Part shown: one piece after another, positions 25,778 through 33,688 of the stretch
Layout: each line of letters begins with the position of its first letter
Position numbering within the stretch: position 1 is the first letter of the stretch
Assembly: GCA_017509045.1 (NCBI GenBank)
Contig: JAFWQP010000106.1
Span: 1-46,565, forward strand
Length of the DNA stretch: 46,565 bases
Origin: Bacteroidales bacterium
GTDB taxonomy: Bacteria > Bacteroidota > Bacteroidia > Bacteroidales > P3
Direction: 5' to 3'
Position numbers and translations under genes: made by a program
Notes under the pieces: generated by a model
What the model was told of the DNA's origin: nothing
Database searches by the model: none
What the model saw: the letters and a program-made list of their open reading frames with translations, nothing else

Positions 25778-26399
25778 TGCCCCTTATCTTTCCTGTATTA
25801 AAGAAATGCACATAGTCAAATAGCTCGTACCACCTAGCACCACCATGCAGCAACCCATACTCCAGCAACTTTCCCTGCGGATAGTCTTTGCGCTTGATGG
25901 CAAATACCGAACGGTATTGGGGGTACTCCTTCATCGTTATTATCACCTTGCGCTGCTGGGGCAGTTTGTCGAAAGCCTCCACATGGCAGTCGTGGCAGTT
26001 GTCGCCATCCATCAGCACCATCAGATTGTTATACTGCACCCTGGCTTTACGCTCCTCCCACTTCGTCAGAGCCTCCTCCTCCGAATGGTAATGTGTGAAA
26101 TACACCCTCACATCACCCCAATCGCCATGCAACACGCCCACTGGGTAGCTCCACTGCGAAGGTACCATCACCACCGGCAGCGAGAGATAATGCTCCAGAT
26201 GACCGCAGAAAGTCAGAAACTCATCGTGATCTCTGATACCACAATTGATAGTGGGCGAACAAAACCGTAGGTGCAAGTCGTGAAACAATATACCCCCCAC
26301 GCAGGTGTTCGTTATCAAAGTAAACTCCCTGTTGCTAAGCCTAGCCCTATGCACACAAGATATTGCATCCCTTATGCGACGAACAAACTCTTCCTTCAT
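25755..26399 (-). CDS. DUF1919 family exopolysaccharide protein
   Basis: The 214-residue protein has the DUF1919 hallmarks: NREFTLITNTCVGGILFHDL, SPTINCGIRDHDEFLTFC, YPVGVLHGDWGDVRVYFTHYHSEEEALTKWEERKARV and NNLMVLMDGDNC. The family is common in O-antigen and exopolysaccharide clusters with no firmly assigned reaction. It overlaps the deacetylase by 23 nt. The 237-nt gap before it (26400-26636) holds AT-rich sequence and a 7-bp inverted repeat (GGACAAA at 26456 with TTTGTCC at 26481), and I see no gene there. Confidence 0.85.
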   Translation of the reverse strand: MKEEFVRRIRDAISCVHRARLSNREFTLITNTCVGGILFHDLHLRFCSPTINCGIRDHDEFLTFCGHLEHYLSLPVVMVPSQWSYPVGVLHGDWGDVRVYFTHYHSEEEALTKWEERKARVQYNNLMVLMDGDNCHDCHVEAFDKLPQQRKVIITMKEYPQYRSVFAIKRKDYPQGKLLEYGLLHGGARWYELFDYVHFFNTGKIRGNVFYRNR

Positions 26400-26636
26400 A
26401 TTTTAGGGGACTTCTATAAATTGAATGATATGGAGTTAAATAAGGAAGCTAAATAGGACAAATGCTTGGTCGTCAACAGTTTTGTCCATTTTCGACGTAA
26501 GTCCACAGGAATTCCTTAATACTTTTACCTTCAAATTTTGAATTAATAGAACCCATTTTTAAACTAAAGGGAAAAAAGAAAAAAATAAATCTGTGGTAGC
26601 CCCTTTTTCAATTTTCACCTTTCATTTTCCAATTAT

Positions 26637-27701
26637 TCAAGTCACATTATCGCCCTCGCCCGACTGAATATTCAGGTTGGCATCGTAGTTGTAATTCTTC
26701 GGATAGGCAAACGACCTATTGTATATCTCCTCACAAGCATACATGCGATACTGTGCTACATAATCGTACAGCCGTTTGTCAGCAGTACTGAACAACGGCC
26801 TCCGCTCATCCAGCAGATGTTCCGCCACAGCCATAAACACCACCTCGTCAGCCGACTCGTCATAGTATAGGTATTTCACTGCCCATTCGTCGCGGGTGGC
26901 GCGAAGCACCACAAAACCCACCATCCGTTCCTGCTGCCGCACCACAAAGGCGTACATCCTGAATGTCGGCAACGCTGAAGCGAACTTACAGCGGCGGCGC
27001 ACCCTGCGACGCAGGGGTGACTCAATCATAAAGTGATGCTGCAACACCCAATTCATCGACTCCTGACTGCGCAGCAGCAGGTCGCCCTCGGCGTGCGAGC
27101 TGACAAAAGCGTACGTCTCGTCGTCGACATAGTTCACATATTGTATTTTATATTCGCTGCCAGCAATCTGCTTCCGAAGCTCTTTTTCGTGCGACCTGAT
27201 ACGACCGCACAGCCCATTCCACGCCTGCGCCAATGCGGCTTTGCCGCTGCCGCTACCTGTAGCTTTCTGCCGCAGTATGTATTGCGGACGATAGGTGACG
27301 GTGAGGCCGCTGTATTTCAGGTTCTCCACCGACGCTTCAGCAGCGTCGAGGTCGAAATAGTCGTCGCCATACAGCTCGCAGATGGCGGCAATCACACAAT
27401 AGGCATATCCTCTGCCTTCGTAGCGGGGGTTGACATACAGGGTGGTGTTCCAGAAGATGGTTCTACCATGAGGTTTCTCCATTCTGTCTGGGAAAACATA
27501 GGTGTAGGCTGCCACCTTCCCGTCAACGAACAATGCCGACACCAGCGACATATCGTCACTGACATACGGATTGGTCACCAAGGCGTACGCCCTTACCTTG
27601 TCAATCAGCACCTCCGACAGTCCATCGATGGTGGTGTTGTGCAGCAACCACCCTTTCAACTGGGCGGCGGTGTAGAGCTTTAAGTCAATCTGCTCAGCCA
27701 T
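26637..27701 (-). CDS. GNAT-fold acyltransferase-like protein
   Basis: In this 354-residue protein the first half has a GNAT-like core: SLVSALFVDGKVAAYTYVFPD, then LYVNPRYEGRGYAYCVIAAI, whose R-Y-E-G-R-G-Y-A matches the acyl-CoA pyrophosphate loop (Q/RxxGxG/A). The second half has ERMVGFVVLRATRDEWAVKYLYYD, which looks like another GNAT-like strand pair, so a tandem arrangement is possible. It starts 4 nt after the carrier-protein gene. A plausible role is moving an acyl group from that carrier to a sugar or amino acid; this is inference from context. Confidence 0.65.
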   Translation of the reverse strand: MAEQIDLKLYTAAQLKGWLLHNTTIDGLSEVLIDKVRAYALVTNPYVSDDMSLVSALFVDGKVAAYTYVFPDRMEKPHGRTIFWNTTLYVNPRYEGRGYAYCVIAAICELYGDDYFDLDAAEASVENLKYSGLTVTYRPQYILRQKATGSGSGKAALAQAWNGLCGRIRSHEKELRKQIAGSEYKIQYVNYVDDETYAFVSSHAEGDLLLRSQESMNWVLQHHFMIESPLRRRVRRRCKFASALPTFRMYAFVVRQQERMVGFVVLRATRDEWAVKYLYYDESADEVVFMAVAEHLLDERRPLFSTADKRLYDYVAQYRMYACEEIYNRSFAYPKNYNYDANLNIQSGEGDNVT

Positions 27702-27705
27702 TGCA

Positions 27706-27945
27706 TTAACAATGTTTCTCGATGGCAGCCATCAAGTCACCCAACGTGTGGATACCCACCAACTCAAAGATTTTAAATTTAACGCCAAAGGTCTCTTCCA
27801 CTTTAGCCAACAGTTGCATGAAAGCCAGCGAAGTCCAGCCGTCGACGGTGTCGGGACTCATGCTTTCGTCAATCACCAGTGCGGGGTTGTCAAACACCTC
27901 ACGCACCATAGGCGACAGTTTCTCTATAATCTGTTCTCTAGTCAT
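27706..27945 (-). CDS. Acyl carrier protein (second carrier of the locus)
   Basis: This 79-residue carrier opens TREQIIEKLSPMVREVFDNP. The phosphopantetheine attachment motif is DGWTSLAFMQLL with Ser39, followed by VEETFGVKF and HTLGDLMAAIEKHC. The spacing of helices II and III is normal. It sits between the VOC and GNAT genes and is distinct from the carrier at 31.0 kb, although both place Ser at residue 39 within a WTSL motif. It needs a phosphopantetheinyl transferase encoded elsewhere. Confidence 0.9.
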   Translation of the reverse strand: MTREQIIEKLSPMVREVFDNPALVIDESMSPDTVDGWTSLAFMQLLAKVEETFGVKFKIFELVGIHTLGDLMAAIEKHC

Positions 27946-27998
27946 AAATTCCTAATTAGAGTGAAAATTGAAAAGTGAAGAAATTGACAACCACCCCA

Positions 27999-28403
27999 CT
28001 AACCACGTTCCACCAATTCTATCAGTCCCAACTGCATGTTATAGAGGTAGCATATCTTTCTATTCTCCATTGCAACCGACTCCACTGGGAAAAACAGCGG
28101 CTTGAAGTCTTCCTCGTACAGGTCTTCTACGGCTTGATTAATGTCCTCCACCACGTAGCATACATGGTATGTGGAGCAGCCCACCTGCTTGAGAATATTG
28201 TCGACTGGCGATTTGCCCTCTAGTGGCGACACCAGCTCGATAGTGGGGAAGCCTTCGCGACGCAGGAAGGCGATACGTGCGTTCTGTACGCGCTCCTCAT
28301 ATACCTCCGACAGCTGCCAGCCCGCGGCGGTGTAGTAGCGGGCAGTGGTGGCGATGTCGCGAACGGCATAGCCAATATGGTCTACAGATTCTAGATGTTT
28401 CAT
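27999..28403 (-). CDS. VOC-family metalloenzyme (epimerase/glyoxalase-like)
   Basis: The 134-residue two-module VOC protein opens ESVDHIGYAVRDI, like methylmalonyl-CoA epimerase. All four metal ligands can be placed: His9, Glu56 (PTIELVSP), His80 (STYHVCYVVED) and Glu129 (LIELVE). It overlaps the DltD-like stop/start by one base. Position beside a carrier protein suggests that it acts on a thioester-bound acyl group, for example by epimerising an alpha carbon. True Mce activity is not assumed. Confidence 0.82.
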   Translation of the reverse strand: MKHLESVDHIGYAVRDIATTARYYTAAGWQLSEVYEERVQNARIAFLRREGFPTIELVSPLEGKSPVDNILKQVGCSTYHVCYVVEDINQAVEDLYEEDFKPLFFPVESVAMENRKICYLYNMQLGLIELVERG

Positions 28404-29356
28404 TATAGGCTATAATGTGTTGCAATATAATGTGCCAAGTAGGTCGTGTATACGTCCGACATCTGCTTGTTCAGATGATTGGGCGACTCGAAATGGTTGG
28501 TGTCCATCGACAACCAATGAGGTGCTACATAGTGCACACACTCGAAACGATGTGCACTAGCTAGCGAATCATACACTCGATACACCTCTGCCTCATTAAC
28601 CACACGGTCCGACAATTCGTACACTATCGGCGGAAGCACCATCAACACTTCGACCCCACTTTTATTGCAGTCCATAAGGAATGTGTCGAGCATCGCCACC
28701 ACTGGCTGCTCGATGGGCTGCTCAAAGTCGCCATCAAACCACTCGTCGTGGCCGTTGTAGGGGCAGTCTAGTCCTTGATAACCCTTGTAGTGTTCTGGCG
28801 TACCGGCATATCGTTTCAATCCCAAGAAGTTGTATATGCCATACTTGATGCGCTTGTGGTGACCAAAATAGCGGTAGCAAGGCACGTATGCATCAAGCCA
28901 GCTGTAGCCGCCATACTGCCGCAGAAAACGGCGAGCATCGCGGTCGCACATCAGTGCCAGAAACTGTTCGTTTTCCATATTGGTCTTCGCCTCACGGTAG
29001 CTCATGTCGCTGTAATCCAATGCCAGCACCACCAGCTTGGGATCGTGAGTATGGTATTTGCGCAACATATTCCACATAAAATAGTGATATGGGAATGTCA
29101 GGTTACTCATGGCGAAGACATACGAGTCGGTGCCCAGTATAGAGTCGAGTATCTGAGGATTGTGGTCGTGCGCCGCCACACAGTTGCCTAGCACCACTAA
29201 GTCGGGAGCCACGGTGGAGTCCATCACATCGTTCCACACCTCTTGCACATAGTCGGTGCGGTGGTGCAGTCCGGTGGTGATTGCCCAATCAAGCGCCGCA
29301 CCCAACACCACAGCCACGATGACAAAAAGTACTATTTTGGTTATAAATTGCCTCAT
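28403..29356 (-). CDS. DltD-like membrane-anchored SGNH-fold protein with Ser-to-Cys change
   Basis: The 317-residue protein has one N-terminal helix (ITKIVLFVIVAVVLGAAL) followed by an extracytoplasmic SGNH-like domain. The block I nucleophile region reads VVLGNCVAAHDHNP, with Cys59 where relatives usually have Ser (GNS or GSS). Near the C-terminus MDTNHFESPNHLNKQMSDVYT offers Asp285, His288 and His294 for the catalytic pair. It directly follows the MBOAT gene, as DltD or AlgJ/X-type partners do. It should receive an acyl or aminoacyl group after MBOAT transfer and pass it to the glycan. Whether Cys59 is a working nucleophile is unknown. Confidence 0.72.
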   Translation of the reverse strand: MRQFITKIVLFVIVAVVLGAALDWAITTGLHHRTDYVQEVWNDVMDSTVAPDLVVLGNCVAAHDHNPQILDSILGTDSYVFAMSNLTFPYHYFMWNMLRKYHTHDPKLVVLALDYSDMSYREAKTNMENEQFLALMCDRDARRFLRQYGGYSWLDAYVPCYRYFGHHKRIKYGIYNFLGLKRYAGTPEHYKGYQGLDCPYNGHDEWFDGDFEQPIEQPVVAMLDTFLMDCNKSGVEVLMVLPPIVYELSDRVVNEAEVYRVYDSLASAHRFECVHYVAPHWLSMDTNHFESPNHLNKQMSDVYTTYLAHYIATHYSL

Positions 29357-29376
29357 ATCTCAATGAAGTAAGAAAT

Positions 29377-29507
29377 ATGAACTAAGAACTATGAAGTTAC
29401 TAAATCGAAAATTGTAATTTTGCGGCCGCAAAGACATTAAACTATAAACTTTAAACTATCGACTTTAAACTAAAAAATCGCAGCCAATTTTTTAATTTTT
29501 AATTCTT
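29377..29507. repeat. Dispersed intergenic repeat, copy B
   Basis: It matches copy A (20331-20468) over most of its length, including ACTATCGACTTTAAACTAAA followed by AAATCG and AGC. It fills most of the 203-nt gap between the DltD-like and MBOAT genes, so it interrupts the otherwise tight Dlt-like cassette. A small AGCCC-TAAC-GGGCT palindrome follows at about 29510. Confidence 0.8.
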
Positions 29508-29559
29508 AAAGCCCTAACGGGCTATTGTTAGAGGTTGCCTTAACAAGTTTTCAACTCAT

Positions 29560-31023
29560 TTAAAATACTTGGTAGATGAACCCTGTGGTCTCGCCACCAT
29601 TGAGGAAGACAACAAGAATAATCAATAAATAGATGCCCCACCGCAGGGGGGTGCTACGCATGTCGGAGAGGTCAAGACCGTGGTCGCGACGACGGTGGAG
29701 CCACTCGACCATGAGCATGGCGACAACAAACAGCCAGTTGACAGCAGCACCTATATCGGGGAAGGTGAAAAGACCGTGACGCAGGGTGGAAAGCTCGTGG
29801 GTGAACTGTCCCACCGTAGTGCAACGGAAGATGAGCATGCCGAAAACAACCAGCACAAAGGTGAGCAGCATCCGCCCGAAGTCTTTGAGCCTAGGCAAAC
29901 CCAACCGGTTGGTCTGCACCTCATCGGCGACACCCATTTTGCCCATGAGAATGAGCGGCACGAATAGTAGACCGTGGTAGAGTCCGTATATGACATAGTT
30001 CCAACTAGCACCATGCCACAGTCCGACGATGAGGAAGTTGATGACGATAGCTGCAATCATGCCCCATTGGCGATTTTTGCGGAAGGTGAAGCAAAGGGGT
30101 GTGAACACATAGTCGGTGACCCATGTGGTGAGCGACATGTGCCAACGCCGCCAGAAGTCGGCAATATTGAGGGCGAAGAATGGGTAGTTGAAGTTTTTCG
30201 CCACCTTGAGGCCGAGCAGCTTGCCCACACCTATCGCCATATCCGAGTAGCCAGAGAAGTCGGCATAAATCTGGAATGTGTAGGCCAATGCCACTACGAT
30301 TGTGGTACTGCCCGATGCCGCAACCGAGCCACCACCTAGGTAGAGGTCGACATATTGTGCCAGACCGTCGGCGACTACCATCTTCTTGAACAATCCCCAC
30401 AGTATTTGCCGCAGGCCGTCGGTGGCAACAGGGTATTGGAACTGACGGCGGCTGCCTAGCTGAGGAATGAAGACGTTGGGGCGGTCGATGGGACCCGACA
30501 GCATGCAGGGGAAGAAGGCGACATAGGTGGCAAAGGCGAGAATGTCGCGCGATGCCGACATCATGCCACGATGTACCTCAATCACGTAGCTGACCAGACG
30601 GAAGGTGAAGAAGCTGATGCCTAACGGGACTATGATGCGCAGCGAATGCCAGCTGGTGTGGAGCCCGCAACAATTCAACAGGTTGGCAAACGACTGGATG
30701 AAGAAGTTAGTATACTTGAAATAGACCAACATGCCTACGCCAAGCACGATGCCCAGCAGCAGCAGACGGTCGGCAAGGGGGTGGTCTTCGTGCCGCTCGA
30801 TGCCGATGCCGATAAAATAGAATACCACCGTTACCACCAGCAGCAGGGGCAACATGAGCAGGTCGGTATAGGCGTAGAAGAAATAGCTTGCCAGAAGCAA
30901 CACTATGTTCTGATAGGTGCTCCATTGCTTGAACTGCACGTGGCCAAGTAGTGAGGGTACTATATAGTAGAGCACAAAGACTGCTACGATAAGTACAAGA
31001 AAAGATAGCGAATTAATTGCCAT
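29560..31023 (-). CDS. MBOAT O-acyltransferase (DltB/AlgI-like)
   Basis: This multi-pass membrane protein of 487 residues moves acyl or aminoacyl groups from a cytoplasmic carrier across the membrane. Conserved MBOAT parts are visible: YFKYTNFFIQS, LGISFFTFRLVSYVIEVHRG, FPCMLSGPIDR, ADFSGYSDMAIGVGKLLG, FNYPFFALNIADFWRRWHMSL and LIVGLWHGASWNYVIYGLYHG with the invariant His residues. The start ATG 31023 overlaps the carrier-protein gene by 11 nt; an extension to 31062 lacks a membrane-protein-like beginning. The order ligase-carrier-MBOAT-DltD-like mirrors dlt operons. Confidence 0.9.
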   Translation of the reverse strand: MAINSLSFLVLIVAVFVLYYIVPSLLGHVQFKQWSTYQNIVLLLASYFFYAYTDLLMLPLLLVVTVVFYFIGIGIERHEDHPLADRLLLLGIVLGVGMLVYFKYTNFFIQSFANLLNCCGLHTSWHSLRIIVPLGISFFTFRLVSYVIEVHRGMMSASRDILAFATYVAFFPCMLSGPIDRPNVFIPQLGSRRQFQYPVATDGLRQILWGLFKKMVVADGLAQYVDLYLGGGSVAASGSTTIVVALAYTFQIYADFSGYSDMAIGVGKLLGLKVAKNFNYPFFALNIADFWRRWHMSLTTWVTDYVFTPLCFTFRKNRQWGMIAAIVINFLIVGLWHGASWNYVIYGLYHGLLFVPLILMGKMGVADEVQTNRLGLPRLKDFGRMLLTFVLVVFGMLIFRCTTVGQFTHELSTLRHGLFTFPDIGAAVNWLFVVAMLMVEWLHRRRDHGLDLSDMRSTPLRWGIYLLIILVVFLNGGETTGFIYQVF

Positions 31024-31261
31024 TGACTTTTCGGTTGATGGTCTGTACCATGTCGCCAACACGTTGCCACGACATCATGTCCTTGAGTTTGACGGTGAAT
31101 CCGAATGTCTGCTCGATCTCGAACACTAGGTTCATGTAAGTGAGCGAGGTCCACTCGGGGATGTCGGCGGCGGAGGTGTCGGCAGTGACGACGATGCCGT
31201 CGCGCTTGAAGGTCTTGCAAAAGAGGTCGGTGAGCTTTTGGTAGATTTCTTCTTCGGTCAT
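31013..31261 (-). CDS. Carrier protein of the Dlt-like cassette (DltC-like)
   Basis: The 82-residue carrier opens TEEEIYQKLTDLFCKTFKRD; the attachment motif DIPEWTSLTYMNLV holds Ser39, followed by FEIEQTFGFTVKL. It overlaps the AMP ligase by 4 nt and the MBOAT by 11 nt, so translation of all three is likely coupled. By analogy with DltC, it should accept the activated residue from the ligase as a thioester and present it to the MBOAT protein. Confidence 0.9.
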   Translation of the reverse strand: MTEEEIYQKLTDLFCKTFKRDGIVVTADTSAADIPEWTSLTYMNLVFEIEQTFGFTVKLKDMMSWQRVGDMVQTINRKVNGN

Positions 31262-32760
31262 TGTATTTCGGATTTTAATTGGGTACGATTGATTTTGTCG
31301 CTAGCATTCAACGGGAAGGTGGGACGGTAGAGGATGCGTGTGGGCACCATGTAGCCGGGCAGTTTGGAGCGTAGGTAGGCCAGCAGCGGGGCAGGGTCTT
31401 CTTCGGGAGACTCGACAAAGAGGGCTATCTCGGTGAGTGCGGAGGCATTTTGGAATGCTATGGCTACAGCACGGTGCTGGCGGTTGGAGTACTCGCGGGC
31501 GTGGTATTCTATCTCGCCTAGCTCGACACGGAAACCTTGAATCTTAGCCTGCTGGTCGATACGACCGCAATACATGATGTTGCCGCTGGGGTGGCGGTAA
31601 CAGAGGTCGCCAGTGTGGTAATAGCGGCGAGGGGTTCCGTCGTCATCGTGCAGGAAGAAGGCTTCAGCATTTTTATCGGCATTGTTCCAATAGCCGGGAG
31701 TCACTTGGTCGCCACTGATGCAGAGCTCGCCTTTTTCTTGCCCGCTGACGGGGTTGCCGTCGTCGGCCAGGATGAGGGCGTGGACGTTCGCTAATGGGTG
31801 GCCGATGGATATGATGCCGTTGGCGGAGAGGTTGGGGGCATGTCGTGAAAGTTTGTAATAGGTGCAGTAGATGGTGGCCTCGGTGGGTCCGTAGAAGTCG
31901 TAAATATCGGTGTTGGTGGCACAGTGGAACCATTCTTCCATTAGGTCGGTGGGACAGGCTTCGGCGGTAAGGATGCAGGCGCGGAGGCTGGAAGCGTCCA
32001 ACTCGTCGAAGTAGGGCCGCAGATAGGTAAGCATGGAGGGAGCCATGGCACCGAAGGTGATGTGCTGTTGCTGTATGAGTTGGGCAACGTAGAGGTATTT
32101 GACCATGCCGTAGGGGACTGTGTAGAGGCAGGCGCCACGGGTGAGCGCCACAAGAAAGGACTGTACGCTGACATCGAAGGTGAGGTCGAACGCCTGCAGA
32201 CAACGGTCGGTGTGGTCGATATGGATGCCTGTTTGCCAAAACGAGTCGAGGAAGGCCGATATGTTGCGACGGCTGATGGTGACACCCTTGGGGACGCCAG
32301 TGCTGCCAGAGGTGAAAAGTATATAGGCTAGCTGATGGTCGGGGGTAGACACCCAGTCAGTGAGTGACGAAGCGGGGTCGACTGATTTGAGTCGGGTTGT
32401 GTTGAGCGCATGGAAGGGGGAGGTGTCGGCACTATCGAGGATTAACGTTGTGCCTACCTGACCGATGATGCCCTGATTGCGTTCTAACGGCTGGTTGGGA
32501 TGCAGTGGGACATACGCCTTCCCTTCCATCCAAAGGGCGAAAATGGAGGCATAGGTGTCAATGTCGTCGTGGATTGCCAGTGCTGCTATGGTGTGGGAGG
32601 AGGTGTGCTGACGTAGTGCCTGACGGATGGCAGCGATGCGCTGCGCCAACTGGAGATAGGTGTATGGGGTGCCTGCTATGTTGAGAGCAGGCGCCATGGG
32701 GTGTGCATTTATACTTTGCACAAAGGGGATGAGTATTTGCTTGGAAAAATTACTTTCCAT
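31258..32760 (-). CDS. Amino-acid-activating AMP ligase (DltA-like adenylation domain)
   Basis: This 500-residue stand-alone adenylation protein is the length of DltA. Core motifs are the P-loop ILFTSGSTGVPKGV (147-160), A4 FDLTFDVSVQ with the carboxylate/amino-group Asp at about 192, A5 YDFYGPTEATIY, YHTGDLCY, GRIDQQAKIQGFRVELGEIE, and the C-terminal A10 lysine (SDKINR, about Lys489). Retention of the A4 aspartate is typical of alpha-amino-acid substrates rather than fatty acids. It overlaps the GT2 gene by 11 nt. The amino acid cannot be read reliably; D-alanine is the default by analogy. Confidence 0.85.
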   Translation of the reverse strand: MESNFSKQILIPFVQSINAHPMAPALNIAGTPYTYLQLAQRIAAIRQALRQHTSSHTIAALAIHDDIDTYASIFALWMEGKAYVPLHPNQPLERNQGIIGQVGTTLILDSADTSPFHALNTTRLKSVDPASSLTDWVSTPDHQLAYILFTSGSTGVPKGVTISRRNISAFLDSFWQTGIHIDHTDRCLQAFDLTFDVSVQSFLVALTRGACLYTVPYGMVKYLYVAQLIQQQHITFGAMAPSMLTYLRPYFDELDASSLRACILTAEACPTDLMEEWFHCATNTDIYDFYGPTEATIYCTYYKLSRHAPNLSANGIISIGHPLANVHALILADDGNPVSGQEKGELCISGDQVTPGYWNNADKNAEAFFLHDDDGTPRRYYHTGDLCYRHPSGNIMYCGRIDQQAKIQGFRVELGEIEYHAREYSNRQHRAVAIAFQNASALTEIALFVESPEEDPAPLLAYLRSKLPGYMVPTRILYRPTFPLNASDKINRTQLKSEIQ

Positions 32761-33682
32761 CGGTTTTACGACTTTTGAATATCTTGATTATGTTTTTGCC
32801 AAAGGTTTTGTAACGGCGGTTGACCGCAAATTCGACTATTGCGTAATAGGTGGCACGACACCGGCTGATGGGGGCATAGACGTTGACGCAGTTTTGGAGG
32901 GTGGCACCATAGATGCGGCGTGCCTGCGGATGGTGGGTCTTATGGTAGAACTCGCGGTCCATGGGTAGGGATACACGACAGTATTCCGCCTGCGATATCT
33001 GCGAGGCAATGCCACCCGCGTGAAGCCTATAAATGCCGCCGAAGAAAGCGAAGAGGTAGCCACGGCCAGCATTGAGCAGATGGTAGATTTCGTGCATGTC
33101 GCGGTAGTGACGGTAGCGCTGCTGCCAACGGGGGTCGAAGCTGTCGCGACGGAAGAGCATGGTGAGGGGCTGTGTGATCCAACTGCTAAGGTACATGTCG
33201 ACGGTGATGTCGGTGCCTTCCTGCCCGGCGGAGAGAAAACGCCAGCAGCGATCGTTGACGGTCTTGCCGGTGCGGGTGTTGAGCCGTTTGCAACGGTGGA
33301 AGCAGACGGAATAGTCGGGGTGCGACTCCATGAAGTCGACCTGACGTTGGAGTTTGAGGGGGTCTGTCCAGTAGTCGTCGCCTTCGCAGTAGGCTATATA
33401 TTTGCCACGGGCGCGGGAGTAGTTGAAGACGATGTCCATCTTGCCAGCATAGCCTCGGGAGTACTGGTTTTCGGTTTCGTAGAGGGGGAAGATGATGTCG
33501 GGGTGCTGAGCGGTGTATTGTCGGATGATGGCGTCGGTGCCGTCGGTGGAGGCGTCGTCGTGTATGAGTATCTCGATGGGGAAGGTGGTCTGCTGGGCAA
33601 GGAATCCCTCGAGACAGTCGCGTAGGAAGGGCGCATGGTTGTATGTGAGGCAGCAGATGCTGACCAGCGGGGTGGTGGACAT
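32750..33682 (-). CDS. GT2 family glycosyltransferase
   Basis: This GT-A protein of 310 residues opens VSICCLTYNHAPFLRDCLEGFLAQ. It has LIHDDASTDGTDAI and the metal site YCEGDDYWTDPLKLQRQVDFM, a pattern shared by many Bacteroides capsule glycosyltransferases. VCFHRCKRL follows. It lies 6 nt after the WbqC-like gene and overlaps the AMP ligase by 11 nt. Specificity is unknown. Confidence 0.93.
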   Translation of the reverse strand: MSTTPLVSICCLTYNHAPFLRDCLEGFLAQQTTFPIEILIHDDASTDGTDAIIRQYTAQHPDIIFPLYETENQYSRGYAGKMDIVFNYSRARGKYIAYCEGDDYWTDPLKLQRQVDFMESHPDYSVCFHRCKRLNTRTGKTVNDRCWRFLSAGQEGTDITVDMYLSSWITQPLTMLFRRDSFDPRWQQRYRHYRDMHEIYHLLNAGRGYLFAFFGGIYRLHAGGIASQISQAEYCRVSLPMDREFYHKTHHPQARRIYGATLQNCVNVYAPISRCRATYYAIVEFAVNRRYKTFGKNIIKIFKSRKTDGK

Positions 33683-33688
33683 GGGGGG

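Noticed and set aside
26400-26636. Small gene or regulatory RNA between the GNAT and DUF1919 genes
   Set aside because: Only a 7-bp inverted repeat and AT-rich words are present, with no promoter match or convincing hairpin.
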